64,000 nt of DNA from Procambarus clarkii (Eukaryota > Arthropoda > Malacostraca > Decapoda > Cambaridae), in assembly GCF_040958095.1 (NCBI RefSeq), contig NC_091154.1:46546232-46610231 (forward strand). The letters are read 5' to 3'. The translations under genes were made by a program, and so were the position numbers. The notes under the pieces were generated by a model that made no database searches, was not told where the DNA came from, and saw only the letters and a list, made by a program, of their open reading frames with translations. Positions 10,486 through 23,462 of this stretch are shown here, one piece after another; the first letter of the stretch is position 1; each line of letters opens with the position of its first letter.

Positions 10486-10749
10486 CTCTCGCTCTCTCTC
10501 TGGCTCTCTCTCTCTCTCTCTGGCTCTCTTGCTCTCTCTCTCTCTCTCTCTCTGGCTCTCTTGCTCTGGCTCTCTTGCTCTCTCTCTCTCTGGCTCTCTC
10601 TCTGGCTTTCTTGCTCTCTCTGGCTCTCTTGCTCTCTCTCTGGCTCTCTTGCTCTCTCTCTGGCTCTCTCTCTCTGGCTCTCTTGCTCTCTCTCTGGCTC
10701 TCTCTCTCTCTCTCTCTGGCTCTGGCTCTCTCTCTCTCTCTGGCTCTGG

Positions 10750-10811
<62 letters not shown>

Positions 10812-10897
10812 GGCTCTCTCTGGCTCTCGCTCTCTCTGGCTCTCGCTCTCTGGCTCTCTCTCTCTGGCTCTTTCTCTCTGGCTCTCTCTCTCTGGCT
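10437..10897. repeat. (CT)n microsatellite with GGCTCT variants
   Basis: About 460 bp of CTCTCT broken by regular TGGCTCTC and TTGCTCTC units, giving compound hexamer/octamer periodicity. Open frames reading LSLSLS are artefacts. Confidence 0.97.
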
Positions 10898-11040
10898 CCA
10901 GTGACCCGTATTGTTGTTGGTCTCAGTGACCTGTATTGTTGTTGGTCTCAGTGACCCGTATTGTTGTTGGTCTCAGTGACCTGGTGTACTTTGGTTTAGT
11001 GTAATTATTGTTGGTCTCAGTGACCTGTATTGGTGTGTAC
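10898..11040. repeat. 25-bp tandem repeat, about 5 copies
   Basis: Unit GTCTCAGTGACCYGTATTGTTGTTG repeats from 10,898, clearest at 10,919-10,980, with a decayed copy at 11,015-11,035. Confidence 0.85.
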
Positions 11041-12130
11041 AGTATTATTACCGTGTTGTGGTGACTCAGTGTCATCAGTGTACTTGCGTTCAGTTGATCT
11101 CGAGACATCAGTGTAACCTGTATTTAGTATCTTCTTGTATATAGTACCTTCTTGTATATAAATAAATAAATAAATAAAAATAAATATCTTGAGACGTCAA
11201 TGGAACTTGTGTTCAGTATCTTGAGAAGTTAGTTAACTTCGTGTTCATTAACTTGAGACGTCAGTATACTCAGTGTTCAGTTAAACGTGTGTTCAGTATC
11301 TCGAAACGTCAGTGTAATTTCGTGTTCATTATCCTAGAGATATCAGTGTGTTAATTGTTTTGTACTTGAGACGTCATTGTATTAATTAAAGTGATTGATT
11401 ATCGATTAATTTAATACGTGGTGATTAGTAATGGTATTGACTGATCGATGTTAGTTAAGCAGTCTCAGTGACGCCGAGCTTTAACGTAAATTCTTCGTGA
11501 GTTAAGTGAGCTGTCAAGCTTTGACAGATCCTGGTACGATTACTCAGGGATTACTAATTACCCGTAAGCCATTGTTGATTGCATTGACATTTGTTTTGAT
11601 TGCATGTCTTGGTGACATAATAACGTAATTATATTTACTGATTAAAGTAACGTAATCAAGTGAGTGTTGCACGGAAGACTCGTCTCAGAGACAAGTCTGT
11701 CAGTTGTTGTTATTCAGTCATCAATCAGCCCAAACTGGTCACGGATCTCACGTCTGGCACCAAGGTGGGGCCGTGTATTGTTGCAACTATAATCACGCCT
11801 CATTGATCCTAGATTCACATCTGGCACCAACGTGGGCTGTTGTCTTTCATTGTATGTTATTGCTACTTGCCGCAGTCTGGTCAAGCAGCCATTGTGTCTG
11901 GAGTGGTTGCCCACTGTTGTTAAGTGTAGACAGGGTCAGCGATACCACGAGTGGTCCGAACTGGAAGCAAGTGTTCCGGCTAGTTTAGCCTTGTCAAGCA
12001 CCACGTCCAACATTAAAGTAACGTCAGATTGTTCTTGCCATGTACCGTTAGTATTAAGTTTTATGAATAAACTAATTGTTAAGTAAAAGTGTCTTTACGC
12101 TCACACCTTCAGAACCCTTGTGCCCAGTAT
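11041..12130 (+). other. LTR-like noncoding DNA
   Basis: No gene. It holds a decayed array with TTGAGACGTCAGTGTA-like units (11,095-11,380), two copies of a TCTGGCACCAASGTGGG block (near 11,749 and 11,819) resembling LTR-element primer sites, and an end with ATGAATAAACTAATTGTTAAG (12,061-12,083). The stretch 11,895-12,085 shares word order with 22,540-22,720 (TTGCCMACTG, CCACGAGTGG, AATAAACTA), so both may be LTRs of one family. Boundaries are unclear. Confidence 0.4.
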
Positions 12131-14510
12131 TAACTACCATTATTTATGATATCACTGTGATCCTTTTTATGTTGCCTGGGATTTTTATGATAACATGTTG
12201 TCGTGTTCAGCAAGAACATGTTCCAAAGGCTTTTGAATGGCTAGCATCTCTGCTTGTAAAGTTGAAAACCCGTTTGAGTGTCTCCAACAATTTACAGAGT
12301 TTCCTGCTTTTAACTGCAGCTCCGATTTCTTGTCCCTGCTGGTTCACTGTGGAGAATGTGAAGCTGTCAGGTGCAGTGTTTCCTTCTATATGTATCTGTG
12401 CAATATTACATAGCAGATGAAGATTAGTCTGGTTATTTTTTCATTCAAGGGCTATAATCTTAAAAGTCTGCTGGCAGCGATTCCCAAGGGGCTTGCATAA
12501 CAAAGTCTGCATGTATTTGACACCCCTCTCAGTAACTGTATTTGTTATATTGAATGTATTGATGGTATATATTACACAATGGGCCCACTTGTTGCTATTG
12601 GAGGCTCTTCTGTTCCAAGTTAGTGCTCCAATGATTATTTCTTTAAGTGAACTGATTCTAGATCTAGTCAATATCTTGGTTAGCATGTAAGCAGTTATCC
12701 CTTTTACCCTTATTTCAATCAATGTTAGCTTGGTTTCTAGTCTTAGTTTCAGTATTTTAGTCCATCTGGGAGCCCCTGTTATGACTCGCATTGTATCATT
12801 TTGAATAACTTCAACGTTTGCCCACTGACCAGGAGAGAGTGAGTAAGGCAGGCGTTGCATAAACAACAAGGAAACGAACGACGTGTATGTAAAACATCCT
12901 TAACACTTTGTGTCCCGCTCCTAGACGGGGCCCTGTGATTGCTCTCATTATATTCAGTCGTGATTTTGCTTTCTCCTTTAGACATTGAATTTGCTTGTTG
13001 AATGTCATTTTAGAATCTATCCACACTCCGAGATATTGATATTGTTTAACCAACTGAAGGTTAATGTCTTGAATGTGTAGGTGCCTGTCTGGAGTGTTGC
13101 CGCCTAGTCTCATTGCCTTAGACTTCTGTGCAGATATTTTTTGCCCTAAAATGCTGCATTCAGATGTTACTTTATCTAATGCACCTTGTGCTTTATTTAG
13201 AAGTGAAGGACCTGTAATGACTAATGCTATATCATCAGCAGAGCTTAGCAATTTAACGCCTGCAAATGTCATGGTAACAAAGTTTTCCCATATGGATGTT
13301 AAAAAGACTAGGACTGAGGACTCCTCCTTGTGAAGTCCCATTCTCATGCAAGTGGTAGTCCGACACTTGTCCTTGCAACTTTACTCTGGCATACCTGTGA
13401 CTTAGGTAATCTTGAATCCATGCTAACATATTTCCCTTTACTCCTTTTTTAACTAAGGTGTGTAAAATTGCTTGTGGGCTTGCAAGTTCGAATCCTTTTT
13501 TTAAATCAAGGAAGATCACTATAGCCGGACCTGAGTTAACTGTTCCTAGTAATGTTGCTATGCAGTTGGCAGTACCTACTCCTTTAGTGAAGCCAAATAT
13601 GTGTTTACGCAGGTTTCCAGTCTCCCACAGTAGCCTATCACCATCCGTTCTGCAGTTTTACTAATGCATAATGTTAATGAAATGGGTCTGTAATTGAGAG
13701 GTTCTTTCGGCTTAGGAATCGGAATGATGTCTACTTTCTTCCAAGATGCATTGATAACGTCCAATATCCCTTGTTCTCCAGCAGGACTTGGGTGTGCGAT
13801 CATTGAGTATGTAATGTTATCAGCACTTGGTACAATGTTTTTTCCATCTTTTTGGCTCTGATTAGTTCTTGTTTGGTGAAGGGACAGTCACATTCGTCAT
13901 TTGTAGCTATGTTCTCATAGGATGGCTGTCAACCTCTCTTGTTTTGTTCTTGCTGCCTTCTAACCATTGCAGGAAGCTGATATGAAGCCGTTCTTTCTCT
14001 TCAAATTGGAGAGCAAGTCTCTCAGCCCCGTGCAGGGGTTGAATACATGCCTGTGGTCGGGCTGGTCGACCTGATATGGTTTTAATCTAACCCCATATCT
14101 TGCCAAGACTACTATATTCCTTTAGAGTTTGACACCACTCAAACCATCTTGCCTCCTTTACCTCTCTAGAAACTCGTCTTGCTTCAGATATCACCGCTCT
14201 TAGCAGAGTTCTTCCTTCTGGTGTGGGGTTTCTCTTTAGATGTTGACGATGTGGTTTTGTTCTTTAACTTCATTACTATCGAATCAATAGTTCTTTCGTT
14301 TTGTGTTTCCTGGGATAATGATTGGAACAGCTATGTTTGCAGCACCTGAATGGCTTCCTGGAGATTGGTCTCGTGTATGTTCAAATCCTCAGGTCACGTG
14401 TATGTTACATAGCATTTTTAAAGTTCCTCGTGGTATATATTCAAGTTGGGTTTTTTAAATTCCACCTAGGTTGTTGTAGTTAGTAATCATGTCTCCTCTT
14501 ACTTCCAGAG
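12131..14510 (-). pseudogene. I-type LINE ORF2 with RNase H, decayed
   Basis: Minus strand from about 14,510: linker with EGRTLLRAVISEARRVSREV, EKERLHISFLQWLEG, then RT blocks KVDIIPIPKPKEPLNYRPIS, MIFLDLKKGFELASP (motif A), TSQGGVLSPSLFN (motif B), thumb QYQYLGVWIDSKMTFNKQI, LRMFYIHVVRFLVVYATPAL, and an RNase H region recognisable by VNQQGQEIGAAV and a following block of AI..AL type near 12,200. The frame changes at least four times between 13,803 and 12,441, and motif C is replaced by a gap at the 13,253/13,347 shift. The arrangement RT then RNase H fits the I group. Confidence 0.8.
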
Positions 14511-14514
14511 ACGT

Positions 14515-14815
14515 GACGGTTAGTAAGTAATTATCAAAAGAAGGCACCAAACCGGGAAGGCTATGTAGCACCATCAAATGTGCGGAATAATCAGAGGACG
14601 CTAAATATCACCAAGGAAGCCAATATGAAAACAGAAACGCATGAGGCGAACGATATTAAAAGTATCCGATTCACCAAGAATTCGATCGAGGAACAAGTTG
14701 TATGTAATAGTGGCTTTAGGCATTGTATGTACTAGCTCTATCTATAAGTCCACCAATCTTTGTAAAAATTTCTTGTATGTATGTACCTTACCTAAATAAA
14801 CATTTATTTTATTTA
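14515..14815 (+). repeat. Interspersed repeat with LINE-type 3' tail
   Basis: The segment GGCTATGTAGCACCATCAAA through CTAAATATCACCAAGG to GATATTAAAAGTATCCGATT is found again, shortened, at 25,615-25,690. It is followed by TTGTATGTATGTACCTTACC, TAAATAAAC and an (ATTT)n tail. No coding frame seen. Confidence 0.6.
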
Positions 14816-14992
14816 TTTATTTATAAGTGATCACAAGAAACAGTCGGAAAGCAAGACACACACTCGTCCTGGAAGGCAGAACATTCAACAAGGATATGCA
14901 CAACTGTAAGAGGGACAATGCAGTTAGGATAATAAGGAGCAGGACGGCGCTCCATTAATTAAGTGTCTGAGTTAAGCACGTATGGCCAATAC

Positions 14993-15055
14993 GCAACCCT
15001 GCTATAGTCGTTTCCCACCGCCGGTTAATGTGGGAAACGACTATAGCAGGGTTGC
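14993..15055. repeat. Perfect hairpin, 26-bp arms, 11-bp loop
   Basis: Arms 14,993-15,018 and 15,030-15,055 are exact reverse complements (TATAGTCGTTTCCCAC / GTGGGAAACGACTATA core). The loop is CGCCGGTTAAT. It lies within a LINE fragment whose reading is duplicated in inverse there. Confidence 0.95.
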
Positions 15056-15218
15056 GGAAGTTGCGGTGTGGAGGAAGGCCACAGAGACACACTACTCTTA
15101 ATAGTACGCAGTTTGTTACCAGTAACAGAAGACCAAGAACCCTGCAACGGGCAAGGATGGAGGAATGAATAACTGGGTAAAAGTCTGAATAAGGAATAAC
15201 TTTACGGAAGATGGGACA

Positions 15219-15255
15219 AGTGCGGATAGCTTCCTTAGCGGAAGCTATCCGCACT
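15219..15255. repeat. Perfect hairpin, 16-bp arms, 5-bp loop
   Basis: AGTGCGGATAGCTTCC (15,219-15,234), loop TTAGC, then the exact complement to 15,255. Same LINE fragment as the hairpin 160 bp upstream. Confidence 0.95.
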
Positions 15256-15289
15256 CCAGGGGTGCGAGAGCCAGAAGTTATTTTTCAGT

Positions 15290-17775
15290 ACTCAGGGCTC
15301 AGTACATGCGCCTAGGGTTCCCTTCCCTAGGTGCCTTGTAAGTACTTCCCATGGAGCTTGGGGTTACCTTCCACAAGTTCCTCGGGGTCTGCCTATGTGT
15401 GTCCGTTTTACTGCTCAGTTTCTCGGCCACTCTTTGGGTACTTGGGGGTTTTGTCTCCCCTAGTTAACCTTAAGAGGTAAGAGGCAGTTTTCACACTGGT
15501 AAGGGGCGCAGGGTGCTGTGTAGCTAGTTGTCACCTATCACAGCGGCCGGCTCTGTTCCTTGGGGTACGTTGTCCTCTTGCGAAGTTATGTTTTTCTTTT
15601 TGCCTTGGTGGGGGGTTCTGCCCTATTTTCCACTGGTGTTTGGCCTCACCCTGATACTTGGTGGTGCCCCGTGCTTGGTCCCCGTGAGTGTACACGTCCC
15701 TGGGGTTCAGCTTTAGACTGTTTGATAGTTTTGGGCGCCGGTTAGCAATACCCTGCCTGGGTTTACCTGAGCGCGAGTCCTCTTCAAGTAAACGCTCAGG
15801 ACCCCTGGGAATCCCCTAGGGGACGCGCGGGTCCAATGGATGTGACCACGGGTTCTCCCTTGCTTCGTGCGAGTTTAAGGGTTGTTCGGTCCCCTTGTCT
15901 CAGGGCGACCCTCACTGTTTTGCCTCCGTCATGCAGCCTGTTGGGTCGGTGACACTTTCAACCCTGAGTCCTGTGAGTACTGTTGCTTGCTGGTGACTCA
16001 ATTTACCCAGTCTATGTATGATAATTTTCGGGTATAGGCTGCACAGGGGTTGCATTCTAGGTTTCGGTTGTTGGAACGCGCTAGGTTGGTTGCTCACCCG
16101 GATGCCCCGTTTTGCTTATAGGGACCCGGACTTGGGCGTGGGGGTCGCTTGGACCCTGGTTCAGTCTGCACCTTCTGGTCCTTCCCCTCCTGTTGTTCGT
16201 TCTGGTCCCCCTCCCCTGCTTCCAGCCCCGAAACGTCTGAGGGTTTCGGAGTCGGGGCAGGGGTTAGTTGGTCTTGAGACTCGGGCAGCCTCAGGGGGTA
16301 TCCTTTCCTATATGGCAACGGAGGCATTCGAGTCTCCTCCCTCGGCCAAAGCCGCTGGGTCTGACCAGTGGGCCTTATTCTATCCGGCTTCTGCGGCTGC
16401 GCCGGCCTTGTCTAGTGGGGTCGGTGCTTGGGGGGAAGGACTCGGCCCCGGGTCCTGCTGAAGAGGACCCTGGGGCTGGGGAGGGGCTGACATGGGGGCC
16501 TTGGGCCCTGCTAGACCCCGCCTACCCTCTGAGCGGGGCTTACTGTTACAAGGAGTGCGGTTTTCTTTTCCCCCTTCTGCGTACAAGTTGGATTTGGTGT
16601 CTGCCCCTCCCCTGGTTCGATTTTGTGTTCCCCGGGTGCTTCAGTTCCGTCTTTCCAGTGGTTTTCGGCTTATCGCATCCAACCTGCTGTGGTGCGGGCG
16701 GCCCTTGCGACAAACCTGCGTGACCCGGATTATGCCTCGGCAATGGATCCCTCGGCTTTCAGGTTTGGGACTTCGTTCCCTTTCTGGCTCCGTTACAAGG
16801 TTCCAGAGTCATCCTGGCTGGCAGACTGTCCTGTCTTTGCCTTGGAGGCATAGCACTCCTTCTGCCGTTCCCGCACGCTTGAATGGCGGGAGGCTTCGAC
16901 AGTGCTTCAGGTTTTCCTGGGGGGCGACTTTGAGCACCTCAGTGAGTGCTTGTTTGCTCCTGCCCTTTCCCGGGATGTTGGTGTCGTTCAGCTCCATGTG
17001 CAGGTTCCCCTCCTTTCAGCGGCGCAGGTGGCGGAGGACTTGCGTGCTCGGGGCCTTTTGGTTGCGGCCTTGCGCTTCTTTTCCCTCCTGGAGCTGTCTT
17101 CTGACTGGCTCATAGAGGATGTGGGGGCGCTTGGGGCTGTTCCTGGGTCTGGCGCCATGGCCTCGGCGGCTCGCTCGGCGGCTGCCTTGCTGAAGCTTTT
17201 CGCGCCAATCTTGCGGGATGCGGTGGCTCTGTTTTATGCCTCCGGCTCGCATGTCGACAGATGGTGCTAGCCTTCTCTGTGGAATCAGCGTGGGCCTTGG
17301 CTCTTAGGATGTCTTCCCCTTTTTGCCCTCTATTGTTTGAGGCTTCAGGCGTTGCGCAGTTTATTCAGGCTGCTTTGCCTTCTTGCCGTCCTATGTCGGA
17401 CTTGCTGGTTCTCCGGGGGTCCCGCGGTGGGCCTTCCCAGAAGGGTCGTGCCTAGGCTCGGGGTTCCTCTCATCGTGGAAGGCCACTGGTGTCAGGTTCG
17501 GGTTCGGCTCCTCCTTCGGACTCGGCTTCGCCTGGTCGGTACAGTGTTCGCTCTGTGCGAGGTTCTGGATCTCGTAAGGGGCGCCGGCGCTTTCACGATT
17601 CGCCCCATTGGAGGCTTGATGGGGGGGAGGCTTGAGCTGTTCATTCACGCCTGGTTCCATGATTTGTGGGCGTTTTGGGTCGTTTCGCACGGCCTCCGGT
17701 GGTGTTGGGTGGCCCCTTCCCCTGCAGCGGGTTCGGGGGCTGGCAGGGCAGGCTTCTTCCCCTGTGCTTTGTCAG
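15290..17775 (+). pseudogene. DIRS-like element, 5' region and gag, decayed
   Basis: GC-rich plus-strand DNA unlike its AT-rich surroundings. From about 15,900 it encodes pieces of a DIRS-type Gag: RVSESGQGLVGLETRAASGG, QWFSAYRIQPAVVRAALAT, YASAMDPSAFRFGTSFPFWL, FLGGDFEHLSECLFAPALS, AARSAAALLKLFAPILRDAV, then a basic GSRKGRRRFHDSP tail and the beginning of the RT (DLWAFWVVSHGLRW). The blocks lie in different frames, so several indels broke it. Homologous pieces lie on the minus strand at 48,480-50,290. The copy ends at about 17,775, where the Penelope-like element begins. Confidence 0.75.
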
Positions 17776-18930
<1,155 letters not shown>

Positions 18931-19798
18931 ATGGAGGATCAAGTTGAGTCATTGTTGGCTAATCCAGACTTTGAGGGAATTAAAAGTCTAAAAAAGTCTG
19001 CCTTAATAATAAATAAGCCAACAATAAAATGAATAAGGCACAAATTCTGAGAGTGATAGTGACCCATCTAGTAGAAGATGGTAACTTAGGAGAAGAGTTT
19101 CTGGATGAGGTACGTGAGGAGACAAGTGAGCAGATTGATTTAAGGCGTCTTGAGTTGGAAACGCAAGTAGCATATGCTAAGCTTGAGGCTCGAGAGAAAG
19201 AATGTGAATTTGAAAGGCAACAGAAAATATTAGAGATTGAAGCTCAACAGAGAGAAATTGATGCTAAGGCTAGACAACAACAGTTAGAAATTGAGGCTAA
19301 GGCTGGTCAACTACAGTTAGAAATTGAGGCTAAGGCTAGACAGCAACTGCTAGAAAATGAGGCACAAAATAATAGACTTGTAGCTCAGTTGCAATTAGAG
19401 ACAACAAAGAAACAGCAGTTAGAATTTCAAAAAAAATGGCTGAGGATAATAATAGAGTAGAAACACAGAGACTGGCAGCTGGACATGGTAATACTAGCAA
19501 TGTTCCTAATAGTAATGATAGTAGTCAAATTAAAGTAAATAAGTATGTCGAGTTACCAAAGTTTAATGAGGAGGACCCTGAGGTTTCCTTTTCACATTTC
19601 TCTAAAATTGCAGTCAATATGAACTGGCCAATGGACCAATGGGTAGCGATCATGCAGAGTCAACTCAGAGGGAGAAGTCAGGAAGTTTTCGCAACTTTGC
19701 CTGATGAAAACAGTTTTGATTACAATTTTGTTAAGAACAGCATCTTAAATGCTTACCAGTTGAACACTGAAGCACACAGACAAAAGTTCAGAAATTGA
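18931..19798 (+). pseudogene. Gypsy-like gag, N-terminal part, frameshifted
   Basis: ATG at 18,931 opens a frame (MEDQVESLLANPDFEGIKSL) that stops at 19,032. The continuation is in another frame from 19,029 (KAQILRVIVTHLVEDGNLGE), then a long coiled coil of Glu/Lys/Gln/Ala repeats with the unit QQLEIEAKA (residues about 40-130 of that frame), then after a further shift at about 19,440 the capsid-like part YVELPKFNEEDPEVSFSHF, MNWPMDQWVAIMQSQLRG and AYQLNTEAHRQKF. The layout matches the gag at 43,171-44,376 (coiled coil, then a SCAN-like capsid block). Two shifts and a stop at 19,798 make it a pseudogene. Confidence 0.8.
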
Positions 19799-19958
19799 AA
19801 GAGGGTAAGTGAACAAACAATTGCAGATTTCACCAGGTTAAAAACTAATTATTGTAACAGATGGCTGAAATCACTCTCTATAACAGTTTGATACTCTTAA
19901 GAATCTTCTTATTACAGAAGAAGTTCTATCATGTCTTCCAGACAAATTAACTATTTTT

Positions 19959-21164
19959 ATGGCAGAGCAGAAAAACTTAACAGATATTTATGAGCTGTCT
20001 AAGCTCGCTGATGAGCATGAATTGTTAACTAAGGCCCAGTTTAAGGCCCAATCACCTAAGTTTAACCGTAGAGTAAATTATAATGCTCACAGAAATACTT
20101 ATCAGAACCAATCCAGTACTAGTGCTCCAGCTACTCTCATGAACTCTTCTCTTACAAAAACTGATCCTGCTACTTCATTGTCAGGAATATCAAATCTTAG
20201 TAATATTAATTCTAAACCTACAGTTGGTTCCACAGGTGTGTCCACTGTAAGGTACTGTACACATTGTAAGAGAAAAGAACATGTGATTAATTCTTGTTTT
20301 AATTTACACGCTGAGTTACGACCAACTGGTCTTATTTATTGTAGACGTGTGCAGAATAAATTTACAAATGAACATGTCACTGTAAACCCCAATTGGGTAA
20401 AACAGTATTCTCCATATATGTCTTCAGGTGAAGTTTTGTGTGTTAATGGGAAGTGGAAGCCAGTGGTTCTTCTTCGTGATACTGGTGCTTCCCAAACATT
20501 AATTTCTGCCCGTATACTCTCTAATGTTGCAAAGAGAGAGACTGGAAAGTCTGTAGTTCTTCAGAGTGTTGCAGGATGTAAAACTGTACCTCTGATAGAT
20601 ATTAATTTGAGATCCACCATTACCCCAGGTTTATGCACTGTTGGTGTTAGTACACAGTTGCCCATCCCAGGTGTAGATGTTATTTTGGGTAATGATGTGG
20701 CAATCAATCATGTTGTGGGGGAGATTAATCCCAGTTTGTTTAAACAGCCAGTTTCAGACCCTGTTGTCTATTCTGCCTCTGCTGAGTTTAGTTCTATGTA
20801 TGAACGATCTGTTGTAGTAGATGGGTTTGTCCACTCTACCTGTGCTGATGTCAGTACTATTATTAATCCAGTTGTCAGTTCTGATATTACTCAAGTATTT
20901 GTTCCAGTACCCAATACCCCTTCAGAGGAGAAGTGGGATGTGGTTGTTCATGATTCATGTGTGGCCAACCTAGTTGTTGAGAGTAAGCCTGGTACTATGA
21001 CCCCACTTTATTCCAATCCAGTAGATGATTTGGGAAAGGACGTCCATGTACCATTGTCTTGCACCCTTATACCTCATATAGGTATGAGGGTGTCCCCAGG
21101 ATACCCCCATAACCAGGAATACGTTAATAATACAGAGGTCGCCGTATGTCCAGGCAGGAAGTAG
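19959..21164 (+). pseudogene. Gypsy-like Gag end plus retropepsin
   Basis: A 401-codon open frame continues the capsid end (LTDIYELSKLADEHELLTK), then a zinc knuckle CTHCKRKEHVINSC (C-x2-C-x4-H-x4-C, about residues 98-111), then the aspartic protease: LRDTGASQTLIS with the catalytic Asp at about residue 173 and the VILGND block about 70 residues on. The region after it is Ser/Val/Pro-rich with no further domain. No RT, RNase H or integrase follows before the stop at 21,164. Upstream shifts (19,798-19,958) separate it from the rest of gag. It is a decayed, RT-less relative of the element at 39,137-46,652. Confidence 0.82.
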
Positions 21165-22990
21165 ATACAGGGAAGTTAAGCATACTTGCCACAAAGGGTC
21201 AGTGAGTACATAGGAGGTGCCAGCGTGAGAGAGGGAGAGGAGACGCCAGCGAGGCGACTGACCTCTGGGGTCAGCCTCAACCGGCGAAATGGAGAATAAC
21301 AACTGTGATGTGGTCGTGACGTGTTCATGACGTCACCTCTGCTACTGATCAGGGAACGATCAATATGATTGGTTCCCACTCTTTTGCTGCAATGCTATTG
21401 GTCAAATTGTAATTCCTTGTGTTGTGTCCCACGAGATGCCCTACAGCCGCTGGCAAGAGCATTCACGTGAGGGAACCCTTGCATAGAGGACGTGTCCTGT
21501 TCTGTTTATCGGCCAATAGACAGAAAAAAAGTCTATTCCTCACCGTCAAGTTAAACTCAGCGTCTTTTCGATATACCAACACTCGTCCGGAATCGCGACT
21601 GTGACTATATTGTTCAGAAGCCTAGTAGTGACACATCACTAGAGCGAAACAGACTGGTATCAGGTAACCTCTGGTGACAAATAGAGATCGTCTGCGAGTG
21701 ACCTAGAGTGAACTAAGGCAGTGCCGCCGCCTAAGTAACCTGTGTGTGACTACCACAAGTGTACAGCATGGTACCATATAGTCAGCCGCCGCCACTCTGT
21801 CCCGAGCGTGTAGCCCGCCAGCTGCCGCCCTCACTGTACTACGTGACGTCACCAACCTTACTCATCGCCAGTGCCACCAAGTGTGTGCGTGTGTGTCGGT
21901 TAGACATACTGCAACCCGTTCTCGCAAATTCGCATAGTCAATATTGACTTATTAACTACGTGCATAGGTGATATACTAAACATAATAGATACCCTTAAAA
22001 AGCTTCATAGAAAACACCGACCTTACCTAACCTTGTTAGTATCTTAAGATAAGCATCTTATTGCTTCGTAATTACAATTATTACTTAACATGGGAAAGCC
22101 TGTCGTCAATGGTCTCACGTCGTGACGAGCAGAACCAGCTGTCAGGCCACCTACGAGTTCTTGCATAAATGTGCCTGAGTGAGTGAGTGAATACGAGAGG
22201 TACCCCACCTGTAAGTACAAGATCTTGTCATTGTTTTATTGTGTCTGTGTTGATCTGAGGCATCAACCACAGTTCTCACCTCATATCTGTCACAGGTTAT
22301 AGGTGAATCGACGGTGAATGCGTGTTTATCTGTGTGGTATCACGAAATTACACTCGTCGATCTGTGAATGTGAGCTTCACATACACCACACATTGTTATT
22401 GTGTGATATTATTATTGTGCACGTTATTGCCTGTCCCATTGACAGTGTATTTGTGATTTATTGCATATCATCATTACCGAGTATCCGGTTGGAACTCTTG
22501 TGATCCCTTTGCATACCGGCAGTTAGGTTTGCGGCGTTAATGATTGGTTGCCAACTGTGTTAAATTAGGTGTTTCGCCACGAGTGGATCCGAATTGATTA
22601 GCCAGCCAGACGTCAAGAGTCTTGCTAATGCAACCATAGCCTTTCTGACACCAATCTAATGTAAATCAAGCACCCTGTGTATTAGTGGTTAAGTTAGTAA
22701 ATAAACTACTGTTAAGCTTTATGCGGTGTTTCCGTTGAACCACTTCTGAATACTGCCAATATTACTCAAGCCTTCAGCTCTAAGTGTCTTCAACACCGAG
22801 TTGCCTATAAGTCACTAAACTATAAATGTGATGAGGACCCTAGGAGTCCCTTAAAGTGTTAAATCATTGAGGAGATTCCAACGATCAACGTGGAGCAGGA
22901 CCAGGTGAGGCTAGTCTGAGAAGAGACCCTCCAGGACTCTAACTCGACCTTGCTCCCAGGCCCTGTACGGTTGCTCTATTATTTTCTCTG
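21165..22990 (+). other. LTR-like noncoding DNA after Gag-protease
   Basis: No gene. A candidate LTR start is TGTGATGTGGTCGTGACG at about 21,304. The end is unclear but lies after AAATAAACTACTGTTAAGC (22,699-22,717). The 22,540-22,720 part shares words with 11,895-12,085. A one-armed MITE (21,912-22,089) interrupts it. No matching upstream LTR was found, so the assignment is weak. Confidence 0.4.
21912..22089. mobile_element. Single arm of CAACCCGTTCTCG MITE
   Basis: Starts CAACCCGTTCTCGCAAATTC and follows the left arm of the MITE at 37,638-38,008 through ATTACAATTATTACTTAA with few differences, then stops. The second arm is absent, so this is a half element. Confidence 0.8.
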
Positions 22991-23007
22991 CTGATTCCGA
23001 CAGCTTC

Positions 23008-23436
23008 GTGAAGCGTCTGCCACATGTACATTTGCGACGTACACATTGCAGTCGGGAAAGCAAAATAGAAAACCCCCACAGAGATGTTGGGTATCACAGT
23101 TCAACGGGTGAGAGAGTGTGCCTCCCCAAATACCCACACGTCAAAACAGAAGATGTCCAAAAGAATAATCAAGGATGGCAAAAGGTCGGCGGGAAAGACA
23201 ATGAGAAAGGAGAAGAGGAGGGAGGAAAACTGAAACTTGAGGAAGAGGATATAGCGACCAGCACAATTAGTGAAGACGGCAGCAGGAACATAAAGCTTCA
23301 GAAGGACAGAATACTGTCTCATAGAGCACCACATCCCGGCAGCCGCCTACTAAACTCCCTCACGATGACAACGGGCTGGAAAGGCAGGGGGTCAAAGCAC
23401 ACAAGCCTCATCACCACGAAAATAAAGCTGACATAG
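23008..23436 (+). other. Unrecognised 142-codon open frame
   Basis: Open from ATG 23,008 to stop 23,436. The product would be very hydrophilic, with Lys/Glu-rich tracts (KDNEKGEEEGGKLKLEEED at about residues 63-81), and has no domain I recognise. It lies between LTR-like DNA and a zinc-finger relic. It could be a fragment of a mobile-element ORF or chance. Confidence 0.2.
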
Positions 23437-23462
23437 AAGAAGCGGAACTTTCATAAACAAAA

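Larger units (their letters stand above)
14840..15290 (-). pseudogene. RNase H/C-terminal fragment of an I-type LINE
   Basis: The minus strand 15,254-14,860 reads AKEAIRTCPIFRKVIPYSDF, RRWETTIAGLRIGHTCL and CPSYSC blocks. The LRIGHT(R/C)LTH motif with a following Cys-rich C(x)CxxPLTVxHIxxxC-like region is typical of the C-terminal end of RNase H-bearing LINEs and retroposons. Two perfect inverted duplications interrupt it (14,993-15,055 and 15,219-15,255). Frames are broken. Confidence 0.65.

Noticed and set aside
10365-10954. Three overlapping frames of 175-179 codons rich in Leu and Ser
   Set aside because: Artefact of the (CT)n repeat; open in three frames at once.
16492-17115. 207-codon plus frame as an independent gene
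   Set aside because: It crosses frameshifted DIRS gag; gag blocks jump between frames and this frame mixes real and shadow parts.
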